Source: HGM11416 sp045596285 (GTDB lineage Bacteria; Bacillota; Clostridia; Christensenellales; Borkfalkiaceae). From it: a stretch of DNA of 46,724 nucleotides. The DNA lies in NCBI GenBank assembly GCA_045596285.1, contig JAZOCA010000110.1, positions 1 to 46,724 on the forward strand. Direction: 5' to 3'. Shown here piece by piece: positions 39,881 to 46,724 of this stretch. Each line of letters opens with the position of its first letter. The first letter of the stretch is position 1. The notes under the pieces are model-generated. The model was given only the letters and a program-made list of their open reading frames with translations, was not told the origin of the DNA and ran no database searches. The translations under genes and the position numbers were made by a program.

Positions 39881-41206
39881 ATGTTTGAAACCTTAAAGAA
39901 TGCTTTCAAAGTCAAAGAAATAAGAGTTAAAATCTGGTGGACGCTAGCTTTACTCTTATTATACAGACTGGGATGTTACGTTCCCGTTCCCGGTATCGGT
40001 GAAGCGTTAATAGACAGCGCGGAACTATCCAACGTAAGCTATCTTTCAATCATGTCTATGATGTCAGGTGGCGCGCTTTCACAAGGAACATGGTTCGCTA
40101 TGGGTATCAGCCCGTATATCAACTCATCCATTATTATTCAACTTCTAACCGTCGCTATCCCTGCTCTTGAAAGAATGAGCAAGGCTGGCGAAGAAGGCAG
40201 AAGAAAAATAAACAGTCTTACAAGATATCTCGCCATTGCTTTAGCGGTTGTTCAATCAATCGGTATATTACTTAACTATGGCGATAACCTTGCTGTATCT
40301 ACTAACGGAAGTTCGTCACTTGTTCATTTATTATTTGATCAAAAGTGGCTTGCATACGTAGTAGCAGTAATTTTCTATGCATCAGGAACGGCTGTTACCA
40401 TTTGGATCGGCGAAAGAATTACCGATTACGGCGTAAGCAACGGTATTTCACTTCTAATTTTCGTCGGTGTTATTTCAAGCGCAGGTCTTTATTTCGTTAA
40501 CTCAATCCAAACTATCGTTACAAGTGAAGGTTCAACCGCTTTAACGGCATTATGGAAATTAGTTGGTTACGTTATTGCAATTATCATCATCTTTGCATGT
40601 ATCGTATTCGTTGACCTTGCAGAAAGAAAGATTCCCGTTCAATATGCTAAACAGGTTAAGGGTAGAAAGATGTATGGCGGTCAATCAACCGTTATTCCTA
40701 TTAAGGTTAATGCAAACGGCGTTATGCCCCTAATCTTTGCATTCTCGATTCTTTCATTCCCCGAACTTATTATGTCTATGTTCTGGCCCACCAGTAACGC
40801 TTTAAGATGGTGGCAAACATACATGGGCACTTCAAGCTGGGCATACATGGTAGTTCTTTGCTTCCTTATTTTAGGTTTTGCATACTTCTATACCACAATT
40901 CAGTTCAGCCCTGAAGATATTTCAAGAAATATTCAACAAAACGGTGGTTTCATTCCCGGTATCAGACCTGGTAAACCCACCACCGAACACTTAAAACGCG
41001 TTTCTAACAGAATTACGCTTTTCGGCGCTATATTCCTTGCTTTAGTTGCGCTTATACCTTCAATCGTATTCAGACTTATCGACCAAGGTTCTGCAGCGGT
41101 ATTCACCGCAACCGGTATGTTGATTGCAGTTTCAGTTGCACTTGAATTCAACACCGCGTTAGAATCACAAATCATGATGAAGAATTACAAAGGTTTCTTA
41201 AAATAA
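39881..41206 (+). CDS. secY: Protein translocase subunit SecY
   Basis: The 441-residue protein has ten membrane helices. Marks are YVPVPGI-type CYVPVPGIGEAL in the first periplasmic loop and plug region, ISPYINSSIIIQLL in TM2, and NGISLLIFVGV in TM4. The cytoplasmic loops FYTTIQFSPEDISRNIQQNGG and GFIPGIRPGKPT contact ribosome and SecA. It forms the membrane channel with SecE and SecG, neither of which is in the window. GGAGGG precedes the ATG. A GC-rich hairpin follows before adk. Confidence 0.97.
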   Translation: MFETLKNAFKVKEIRVKIWWTLALLLLYRLGCYVPVPGIGEALIDSAELSNVSYLSIMSMMSGGALSQGTWFAMGISPYINSSIIIQLLTVAIPALERMSKAGEEGRRKINSLTRYLAIALAVVQSIGILLNYGDNLAVSTNGSSSLVHLLFDQKWLAYVVAVIFYASGTAVTIWIGERITDYGVSNGISLLIFVGVISSAGLYFVNSIQTIVTSEGSTALTALWKLVGYVIAIIIIFACIVFVDLAERKIPVQYAKQVKGRKMYGGQSTVIPIKVNANGVMPLIFAFSILSFPELIMSMFWPTSNALRWWQTYMGTSSWAYMVVLCFLILGFAYFYTTIQFSPEDISRNIQQNGGFIPGIRPGKPTTEHLKRVSNRITLFGAIFLALVALIPSIVFRLIDQGSAAVFTATGMLIAVSVALEFNTALESQIMMKNYKGFLK

Positions 41207-41214
41207 AAAATAAA

Positions 41215-41249
41215 AAATCCGCGCCTTGCCAAAAGGTGGGGCGCGGGAA
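41215..41249 (+). promoter_or_regulatory. GC-rich hairpin between secY and adk
   Basis: In the 52-nt gap, TCCGCGCC (from 41218) pairs with GGGCGCGGGA (to about 41248), and CC/GG pairs further in. The 3' arm ends 10 nt before the adk ATG and holds the only GGGA that could serve as ribosome binding site. No T-run follows, so it is more likely a translational or RNA-stability element than a terminator. Confidence 0.6.
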
Positions 41250-41258
41250 TAAAAAATT

Positions 41259-41876
41259 ATGAATATCATTTTATTAGGCGCTCCTGGCGCAGGGAAGGGG
41301 ACTCAAGCTAACTACTTGGTAAATAGATATAATCTTCCCCACATCTCAACTGGCGACATATTCAGAGCAAACATAAGAAACAAAACTGAAATAGGCATGG
41401 TTGCTAAATCTTATATAGATAAAGGTCAACTTTGTCCGGACGAAGTAACGGTAAAAATCGTTGAACTTCGTTTAAAAGAAGAAGATTGTGCAAAGGGCTT
41501 TATGTTAGACGGTTTTCCCAGAACTATTTTTCAGGCTGAAGAGCTTGCAAAAATAGCAGATATAGATTACGTTATTAACATAGATATTCCTTTTGAACGC
41601 CTGCTTCACCGCTTGACGGGAAGAAGAGTGTGCGCAAAGTGTAACGCGTCTTATCACGTAGATTTCCTAAACGGCAAAAACGTTTGCGACTGTGGCGGTG
41701 AACTTATCCACAGAGATGACGACACCGAAGAAACTGTTAGTAAGCGCATAAGAGTTTATACCAGTCAAACTCAACCTTTAATAGATTATTATAAGGAAAA
41801 GGGTAAACTGGTAACCGTGAACGGCGACGACACTCCTGAAAAAGTGTTTGCGCAAATAGTGGAAAAACTAGGTTAA
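41259..41876 (+). CDS. adk: Adenylate kinase, zinc-LID type with altered spacing
   Basis: The 205-residue enzyme interconverts ATP and AMP with two ADP. The P-loop is GAPGAGKGT (residues 7-15), the AMP-binding part is STGDIFRANI and the LID carries cysteines for zinc. The cysteines are C125-x2-C128 and C143-x-C145. Family members usually have C-x2-C in the second pair, so one residue is missing. H133 or H151 might serve instead if zinc is bound. The ribosome binding site is weak and lies in the hairpin upstream; one base separates its stop from map. Confidence 0.95.
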   Translation: MNIILLGAPGAGKGTQANYLVNRYNLPHISTGDIFRANIRNKTEIGMVAKSYIDKGQLCPDEVTVKIVELRLKEEDCAKGFMLDGFPRTIFQAEELAKIADIDYVINIDIPFERLLHRLTGRRVCAKCNASYHVDFLNGKNVCDCGGELIHRDDDTEETVSKRIRVYTSQTQPLIDYYKEKGKLVTVNGDDTPEKVFAQIVEKLG

Positions 41877-41877
41877 A

Positions 41878-42615
41878 ATGATACACGTTAAAAATCAAGA
41901 TGAAATTCAAAGGATGAGAGTTGCCTGTCAGATTACAAGGGATACGTTAAATCTTTTAGAAGAGAAGATACGCCCCGGTATGACGACTAAAGAACTCGAT
42001 AGAATAGCCTACGATTACATAACGAAGTGTGGCGCAAAGCCCGCCTTTTTAGGGCTTTACGGATTCCCCGGTACTTGCTGTATTTCAATAGATGAAGAAG
42101 TGGTACACGGATTCCCGTCAGACAGGGTAATCAAAGAAGGTGAAATAGTTAGCGTAGACGTTGGCGCGTTTAAAGACGGGTTTAACGGCGACGCGGCAAG
42201 AACCTTCTGTATAGGCGAAGTAACTTTCGAAAAAAGAAGGTTGGTAGAAGTTACCAAGCAATGCTTTTTTGAAGGAATTAAAGATATTTGCGTGGGTAGT
42301 GCGATAGGCGACATAGGCTATCAGGTACAAACCTATGCGGAGTCAAACGGTTTTTCCGTCGTTAGGGACATGACCGGTCACGGTATAGGAAGAAAACTCC
42401 ACGAAGATCCCGAACTTAGAAACTACGGAAAAAGAGGCACGGGAATCCGCCTGAAAGAAGGTATGACTTTGGCTTTAGAACCTATGATAAACATGGGTGG
42501 CTGGCAAGTTGATATCGACGGGTGGAAATGCGTCACGCGCGACGGGTTGCCGTCTGCGCATTACGAAAACACATTCGTCGTGACGGCGAACGGTGTAGAA
42601 ATACTTACCCTTTAA
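41878..42615 (+). CDS. map: Methionine aminopeptidase, type I
   Basis: The 245-residue enzyme removes the first methionine of new proteins. Its five metal ligands are D94, D105, H168, E201 and E230 (in SVDVGAFKDGFNGD, GHGIGRKLHEDP, LALEPM and AHYENTF). H77 (VVHGFP) is the substrate-binding histidine. The start is one base after adk, so translation is coupled; the local ribosome binding site is weak. Length is normal. Confidence 0.96.
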   Translation: MIHVKNQDEIQRMRVACQITRDTLNLLEEKIRPGMTTKELDRIAYDYITKCGAKPAFLGLYGFPGTCCISIDEEVVHGFPSDRVIKEGEIVSVDVGAFKDGFNGDAARTFCIGEVTFEKRRLVEVTKQCFFEGIKDICVGSAIGDIGYQVQTYAESNGFSVVRDMTGHGIGRKLHEDPELRNYGKRGTGIRLKEGMTLALEPMINMGGWQVDIDGWKCVTRDGLPSAHYENTFVVTANGVEILTL

Positions 42616-42670
42616 TATATAGGTTATACATAAAAGTATAAACCACAATAAAAATCGGAGGTAAAACTTA

Positions 42671-42892
42671 GTGTCTAAGGAAGACGTAATAGAAGCCGAA
42701 GGCGTGATTTTGGAAGCCTTACCTAATGCAACTTTCAAAGTCAAGTTATCAAACGGGCACGTAATAACCGCTTACATCTCGGGTAAATTAAGAATGAATT
42801 ACATTAAAATTATTCCCGGTGACGGCGTTAAGTTAGAAATGAGTCCCTATGATTTAACCAAGGGCAGAATCGTTTGGCGCAGCAAGAACTGA
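42671..42892 (+). CDS. infA: Translation initiation factor IF-1
   Basis: The 73-residue OB-fold protein has IEAEGVILEALPNATFKVKL, NGHVITAYISGKLRMNYIK and GDGVKLEMSPYDLTKGRIVWR. IF-1 occupies the A site on the 30S subunit during initiation. It starts with GTG (42671), supported by CGGAGG about 10 nt upstream. It lies between map and rpmJ, the usual Gram-positive order. Confidence 0.97.
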   Translation: MSKEDVIEAEGVILEALPNATFKVKLSNGHVITAYISGKLRMNYIKIIPGDGVKLEMSPYDLTKGRIVWRSKN

Positions 42893-42929
42893 CCGCCGCG
42901 CATAATTAAAATAATCGGAGGAACAAATT

Positions 42930-43046
42930 ATGAAAGTAAGACCATCTGTTAAGCCTATGTGTAAAGATTGCAAGATTATCAAAAGAGAAGGCAAAGTAAT
43001 GTGCATTTGCTCTAAAGATAAAAGCCACAAGCAAAGACAAGGCTAA
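42930..43046 (+). CDS. rpmJ: 50S ribosomal protein L36, zinc-type with an extra residue
   Basis: The 38-residue protein reads MKVRPSVKPMCKDCKIIKRE and ends KSHKQRQG. Ligands are C11, C14, C27 and H33. The last pair is separated by five residues instead of the usual four, and an additional cysteine (C25) lies two positions before C27. CGGAGG lies 9 nt before the ATG. L36 is the smallest 50S protein, assembled late near the 23S domain V region. Confidence 0.95.
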   Translation: MKVRPSVKPMCKDCKIIKREGKVMCICSKDKSHKQRQG

Positions 43047-43157
43047 CGAAAATAATCTTTTTGCCTAATCGGAATCATTCCAAGCCGAAAGGGTAAGAAA
43101 TGTATATATATTAAAAATTAAACGTATAAAAAGGAAATTACGGAGGTTCAATAATCA

Positions 43158-43535
43158 ATGGCACGTATTGCCGGTGTAGATTTACCGAGAGACAAGCGAG
43201 TTGAAGCAGGCCTTACCTATATTTACGGTATCGGCTGGGCAACTTCGCAGAAAATATTGAGCGAAACGGGCGTTAATCCCGATGTTAGAGTAAAAGATCT
43301 TACAGAAGAAGACGTATCTAAATTAAGAGATTATATCGAAAAAAATCTTCGCGTAGAAGGTGAACTTCGTTCAGACGTTAACCTTTCTGTTAAGAGACTT
43401 ATCGAAATAAGCTGCTATCGTGGCGTTCGCCACAGAAAGGGCTTACCTTGTAGAGGTCAAAGTTCTAAGCGTAATGCAAGAACACGTAAAGGCCCAAGAA
43501 GAACGGTCGCTAAGAAAAAGACCGCAAGCAAGTAA
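43158..43535 (+). CDS. rpsM: 30S ribosomal protein S13
   Basis: The 125-residue protein has ARIAGVDLPRDKRVEAGLTYI, RDYIEKNLRVEGELR and GVRHRKGLPCRGQSSKRNAR, then a basic tail. S13 bridges the 30S head to the 50S subunit and contacts P-site tRNA. The 111-nt gap upstream is the longest between map and rpsD and holds only AT-rich sequence and the CGGAGG site. Confidence 0.97.
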   Translation: MARIAGVDLPRDKRVEAGLTYIYGIGWATSQKILSETGVNPDVRVKDLTEEDVSKLRDYIEKNLRVEGELRSDVNLSVKRLIEISCYRGVRHRKGLPCRGQSSKRNARTRKGPRRTVAKKKTASK

Positions 43536-43552
43536 GAGAGAGGTGAATTAAA

Positions 43553-43942
43553 ATGGCTGTTAAGAAAGTCGTAAGAAAACGTAAAGAACTTAAGAAAGTA
43601 GACAGAGGTCAAGTTCACATTCAATCTTCTTTTAACAACACTATCGTAACCATCACCGATATGAACGGTAACGCAATTGCACAATCAAGCGCAGGCGCGT
43701 TAGGTTACAGAGGATCAAGAAAGAGCACTCCTTTTGCTGCTCAACAGGCTTCAGAAGTTGCTGCAAGAAAGGCAATGGAACACGGACTTCGTTCTGTTGA
43801 AGTTTTTGTTAAAGGTCCCGGTCAAGGACGTGAATCCGCTATCAGAGCGCTTGGCGTTTGCGGAATCGAAGTAACTATGATCCAAGACGTTTCACCCATC
43901 CCTCACAACGGATGCCGTCCCCCCAAACGTCGTAGAGTATAA
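43553..43942 (+). CDS. rpsK: 30S ribosomal protein S11
   Basis: The 129-residue protein has GQVHIQSSFNNTIVTITDMNG, GSRKSTPFAAQQASE and the C-terminal DVSPIPHNGCRPPKRRRV. S11 forms part of the platform and the mRNA exit. GAGAGGTG precedes the ATG. Typical in length and sequence. Confidence 0.97.
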   Translation: MAVKKVVRKRKELKKVDRGQVHIQSSFNNTIVTITDMNGNAIAQSSAGALGYRGSRKSTPFAAQQASEVAARKAMEHGLRSVEVFVKGPGQGRESAIRALGVCGIEVTMIQDVSPIPHNGCRPPKRRRV

Positions 43943-43960
43943 TAGGAGGAAAGATAGAAA

Positions 43961-44590
43961 ATGGCTAAATATACAGGTGCAAAATGTCGTCTTTGCAGAC
44001 GTGAAGGCGCAAAGCTTTTCCTCAAAGGCGAAAGATGTTATAAAGCGGGTGTTTGCCCCTTTGAAAAGAGACCGGTTGCTCCCGGCCCTCACGCTAACAT
44101 GAGAAAGAAGGTTTCTGAATACGGATTACAACTTCGTGAAAAGCAGAAAACCAAAAGAATTTACGGTGTACTTGAAGGTCAATTCCGTCATTACTATGAA
44201 AGAGCTGACCGTATGAAAGGTATTACCGGTGAAAACATGCTTTCATTACTTGAAAGACGTTTAGATAACGTTGTTTTCAGAATGGGTATTGCAGCTTCTC
44301 GTTCACAAGCTCGTCAACTTGTTACTCACGCTCACTTTGCAGTTAACGGCAAAGCGGTTGATATCGCTTCTTACGAAGTTAAAGAAGGCGACGTTATCAC
44401 CGTTAAAGAAAGCAAGAAAGAAAACAAGTATTTTACTGAACTTAAGGCTGCTGGAAAGAACAATAATATGCCTAAATGGGTTGAATTTGACCTTGAAACT
44501 CTTACCGGTAAGGTATTAGCACTTCCCACAAGAGAAGATATCGATCAACAAATTGCAGAGCATATGATCGTCGAATTATACTCCAAGTAA
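43961..44590 (+). CDS. rpsD: 30S ribosomal protein S4, cysteine-containing form
   Basis: The 209-residue protein has C9, C12, C26 and C32 (CRLCRREG, ERCYKAGVC), the zinc-type N-terminus. The S4 domain (ENMLSLLERRLDNVVFRMGIA, SRSQARQLVTHAHFAVNGK) follows. S4 starts 30S assembly and represses its own gene in B. subtilis and the alpha operon in E. coli. TAGGAGG precedes the ATG. Here it is inside the alpha operon, before rpoA. Confidence 0.97.
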   Translation: MAKYTGAKCRLCRREGAKLFLKGERCYKAGVCPFEKRPVAPGPHANMRKKVSEYGLQLREKQKTKRIYGVLEGQFRHYYERADRMKGITGENMLSLLERRLDNVVFRMGIAASRSQARQLVTHAHFAVNGKAVDIASYEVKEGDVITVKESKKENKYFTELKAAGKNNNMPKWVEFDLETLTGKVLALPTREDIDQQIAEHMIVELYSK

Positions 44591-44607
44591 TAGCTGATAA
44601 AGCGTTT

Positions 44608-44716
44608 ACCCTAAAAAGATTTTATAATCTTTTTAGGGTGGGCGAAGAAATAAAACGGGCAGACCGTAGCGAATGGATTGTGCGGCTGTCGTACCGTAAA
44701 ATTTAACTTGCGGTAC
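44608..44716 (+). promoter_or_regulatory. Structured intercistronic region between rpsD and rpoA
   Basis: ACCCTAAAAAGATT (44608-44621) and AATCTTTTTAGGGT (44626-44639) form a perfect 14-bp stem with a TTAT loop. A second stem, GTACCG (44691-44696) with CGGTAC (44711-44716), lies just before the AGGAGG of rpoA. No T-run follows the first stem, so it is not a simple terminator. It could protect or process the mRNA, or bind S4; these are inferences. Confidence 0.7.
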
Positions 44717-44743
44717 ACGAAAATTTCAGGAGGAAACGCTATC

Positions 44744-45700
44744 ATGATGGAAATAGATATGCCCAAAATTGAAGTAGAGGAAAGCGAAGACCGAAGCTAT
44801 GCGAAAGTCGTTGTTTCACCCCTTGAAAAAAGTTTTGGTTTAACACTTGGCAACTGCTTAAGAAGAACGTTGCTTTCAGCTTTACCCGGTGCTGCAGCGC
44901 AAGGTATTAAATTTGCGCCCGAACTGGGTGTTAAACACGAATTTTCTGCTATCCCCGGTATTCGTGAGGACGTGCCCGAAATCGTGCTTAACATTAAGTG
45001 CGTAGCATTTAAAACAGCTACCACTGATGATACTTTCAAAAAAATCGTAAAACTGTATAAGGTTGGTCCTTGCACGGTTACCGCTGGCGACATTGAACAA
45101 GACGCCGAAGTAGAAGTGCTTAATAAAGACGCGTATATCTGTACCTTAGATGAAGGCGGGGTTCTCGATATGGAAATCACCGTTGGAAGAGGTAGAGGTT
45201 ATAAGGGCGCGGAATATAATAAAAAAGACGAAATCGATTATATCGCAGTAGATTCTATTTACAGCCCCGCTAAGAAGGTTAGTTACGCTGTAGAAAGCAC
45301 CCGTAAGGGCGAACAATCTGCCGATTACGATAAGCTTACTTTAGAAGTATGGACGAACGGAGCGTTCTCTGGTCGCGAAATCGTAAGCTTGGCTGCAAAA
45401 ATCGTTGAAGAACACATGCACGTATTCGCTGCACTTTCTGATATGACTAACAGCTTCGGATTTGCTTCAACCCCCACCGATAATATGCCCAGAATATTAG
45501 AAATGAGCATTGAAGAAATGGAACTTTCAGTTCGTTCTTACAACTGCTTAAAGCGCGCTAACATTCATACGGTAGAAGATTTAACAAAAAAGACCGAAGA
45601 CGATATGCTAAAAGTAAGAAATCTCGGCAAGAAATCGCTTGACGAAGTTATTCAGAAACTTGAAAGTTACGGTCTGCATTTAAAGGAACAGGAGGACTAA
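44744..45700 (+). CDS. rpoA: DNA-directed RNA polymerase subunit alpha
   Basis: The 318-residue protein has the N-terminal dimerisation domain (YAKVVVSPLEKSFGLTLGN, RRTLLSALPGAAAQGIKF) and the C-terminal domain with helix-hairpin-helix (ELSVRSYNCLKRANIHTVEDL, KVRNLGKKSLDEVI). The C-terminal domain binds UP elements and activators. ATG 44744 is chosen because AGGAGG (44728-44733) lies 10 nt upstream; the upstream frame lies in the structured leader. Four bases separate it from rplQ. Confidence 0.97.
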   Translation: MMEIDMPKIEVEESEDRSYAKVVVSPLEKSFGLTLGNCLRRTLLSALPGAAAQGIKFAPELGVKHEFSAIPGIREDVPEIVLNIKCVAFKTATTDDTFKKIVKLYKVGPCTVTAGDIEQDAEVEVLNKDAYICTLDEGGVLDMEITVGRGRGYKGAEYNKKDEIDYIAVDSIYSPAKKVSYAVESTRKGEQSADYDKLTLEVWTNGAFSGREIVSLAAKIVEEHMHVFAALSDMTNSFGFASTPTDNMPRILEMSIEEMELSVRSYNCLKRANIHTVEDLTKKTEDDMLKVRNLGKKSLDEVIQKLESYGLHLKEQED

Positions 45701-45704
45701 TAAA

Positions 45705-46214
45705 ATGCCGGGAAAATTAGGTGTTACTTCAACACAAAGAAAAACGATGCTTCGTAATCTCGCATCTGACCTTTTATGGTACGGCAAGATCGAAACCACT
45801 TTGGCTAGAGCAAAAGAATTAAAACCTTACGTTGAAAAAATCATTACTTGCGCGGTTAATTCTTATACCGATACTATTTCTGAAACGGTTACCGTTAAGG
45901 ATGCAAAGGGTAAAGAAACAACCAAGAAAGTATTTAAAGACGGCGCTAAGAAGCTCGCTGCAAGAAGAAAAATCATGAGTCTTACTCACGATATTCCTGA
46001 TGCAAAACAGCCTGGTGAAAAGAACGCTGACTACAAGGCAAGAGTAAAAGGTATTAAGCATCCTTTAATGGAAAAGTTGTTTAACGAAATCGCTCCCAAG
46101 TATGCTGATAGAGCAGAAAGACTTGGTCAGGGCGGTGGCTATACCAGAATTTACCGTCTTAATAACCGCCGTGGCGACGACGCAGAAATGGCGATTATTG
46201 AGCTTGTAGACTAA
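45705..46214 (+). CDS. rplQ: 50S ribosomal protein L17 with two insertions
   Basis: The 169-residue protein has the core QRKTMLRNLASDLLWYGKIE, ARRKIMSL, LFNEIAPKYADR and GGGYTRIYRLNNRRGD. Compared with the usual 113-127 residues it has two charged insertions, about residues 52-83 (NSYTDTISETVTVKDAKGKE onward) and about 94-119 (HDIPDAKQPGEKNADYKARV onward). L17 lies near the tunnel exit. GGAGG precedes the ATG. It is the last gene of the operon. Confidence 0.95.
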   Translation: MPGKLGVTSTQRKTMLRNLASDLLWYGKIETTLARAKELKPYVEKIITCAVNSYTDTISETVTVKDAKGKETTKKVFKDGAKKLAARRKIMSLTHDIPDAKQPGEKNADYKARVKGIKHPLMEKLFNEIAPKYADRAERLGQGGGYTRIYRLNNRRGDDAEMAIIELVD

Positions 46215-46240
46215 TTTTAGTTTATATAACTATAATAATT

Positions 46241-46277
46241 AAAGACCTATTCTTATTAAAGAACAGGTCTTTTTTTT
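46241..46277 (+). terminator. Intrinsic terminator of the super-operon
   Basis: AAAGACCT (46241-46248) pairs with AGGTCTTT (46265-46272), with TTCTT/AAGAA inside, and T residues run to 46277. Confidence 0.92.
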
Positions 46278-46324
46278 GTTGTTTTTTAGTTTTGTTTTTA
46301 CTTCAACGATTATTTTAATATGCC

Positions 46325-46340
46325 GTTAATCGTGCTATAG
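46325..46340 (+). repeat. Dispersed intergenic element, copy 11
   Basis: Core GTTAATCGTGCTATAG, followed by CCCCACTTTTGCC as in copy 3. It lies behind the operon terminator, between the operon and the convergent zinc-ribbon gene. Confidence 0.85.
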
Positions 46341-46410
46341 CCCCACTTTTGCCTATTTATTACCTTTTTATAATATAAATACAGGAAAATACTATATAAT
46401 TTTTAAGCAA

Positions 46411-46440
46411 TAAAAAAGCACCTACAATAAGTAAGTGCTT
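46411..46440 (-). terminator. Intrinsic terminator of the zinc-ribbon gene
   Basis: AAGCACCTAC (46416-46425) pairs with GTAAGTGCTT (46431-46440) with one mismatch; on the minus strand a T-run follows. Confidence 0.8.
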
Positions 46441-46467
46441 TATGTTGTTTAGTTGTTGGTTAGTTAA

Positions 46468-46680
46468 TTATTTTTTAGGCAATGGTTCGCCCCATTTGTT
46501 AAGTCCTTTTGTAAAGTTTTCTTTTGCTTCTGCTATTGTAGTATGGTTAGAAGAAACAACTTCATTTTCAGATACTTCATTTTCCCAACCTTCATAATAC
46601 CAATCGCAATATGGGCAATTATCGGTTTTATCTCTATCAAACGTTGTTCCACATATATAACATTTTACTATATCTTGCAT
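46468..46680 (-). CDS. Small zinc-ribbon protein
   Basis: The 70-residue protein has two cysteine pairs, C7-x2-C10 and C22-x2-C25 (KCYICG, NCPYCDWYY), which make a rubredoxin- or zinc-ribbon-like knuckle. A helical, acidic C-terminus follows (AEAKENFTKGLNKWGEPLPKK). No family name can be given. Small cysteine-rich proteins like this often are poorly characterised adaptors. AGGGCAAG is a weak ribosome binding site. The promoter, if close, lies partly off the right edge. Confidence 0.72.
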   Translation of the reverse strand: MQDIVKCYICGTTFDRDKTDNCPYCDWYYEGWENEVSENEVVSSNHTTIAEAKENFTKGLNKWGEPLPKK

Positions 46681-46724
46681 AATTTATCTTGCCCTATAAT
46701 TTTATTATTATTTTTTTTATGCTA

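Overview
The window looks like a chromosomal segment of a low-GC Gram-positive bacterium, most likely an uncultured anaerobic Clostridia-like lineage of the Bacillota. The main evidence is the gene order S10-spc-alpha with secY, adk, map, infA, rpmJ, rpsM, rpsK, rpsD, rpoA and rplQ. Zinc-ligating forms of S14, S18, S4, L24 and L36, strong AGGAGG-type ribosome binding sites and SigA-type promoters with 17-bp spacers agree with this. The assignment to a lineage is inference; no rRNA is present to test it.

Layout. 1-3890: the 3' part of a very large repetitive protein whose start lies off the left edge. 3905-5379: the rpsF-ssb-rpsR operon, with a promoter, a structured leader and a terminator. 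5380-17690: mostly single genes, each with its own promoter and terminator. They are a VanZ-like protein, a cytidylate-kinase-like protein, PnuC behind a candidate regulatory leader RNA, a lipoprotein, a Pro/Glu-rich protein, a radical-SAM activase, a NYN-LOTUS RNA-binding protein, a second VanZ-like protein, and a tandem GNAT protein overlapping a DUF1292-like gene. 17723-26790, mainly minus strand: a DUF3267 peptidase-like protein, a eukaryote-type glycogen branching enzyme, a MORN protein, a LytTR/LiaF-like pair, a MinD-like ferredoxin-ATPase, an in-frame HAD phosphatase-MscL ORF, and argS. 27031-29959: ychF, a small membrane protein and a MATE transporter. 30363-46277: the ribosomal protein super-operon with rpoA. 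46468-46680: a small zinc-ribbon protein.

The super-operon makes about half of the ribosomal proteins together with the SecY channel, adenylate kinase, methionine aminopeptidase, IF-1 and RNA polymerase alpha, so it couples translation, secretion and transcription. Its 290-nt leader has a terminator-like hairpin before rpsJ. Further hairpins sit before adk and before rpoA, where expression probably has to be retuned inside the transcription unit.

The most unusual content is non-coding or architectural. (1) A dispersed intergenic element with the 16-bp core GWTAAYCGnnnTATAG has 11 good copies and a few decayed ones; none lies between rpsJ and rplQ. (2) An open reading frame joins a HAD phosphatase to MscL without a stop, while a strong internal ribosome binding site precedes MscL. 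(3) A candidate riboswitch lies before pnuC. (4) A roughly 98-bp tandem repeat array lies at 13188-13810. (5) A second, TGTCATTCTGGA-type inverted repeat lies near 5.5 kb. I found no CRISPR array, prophage, transposase, tRNA or rRNA.
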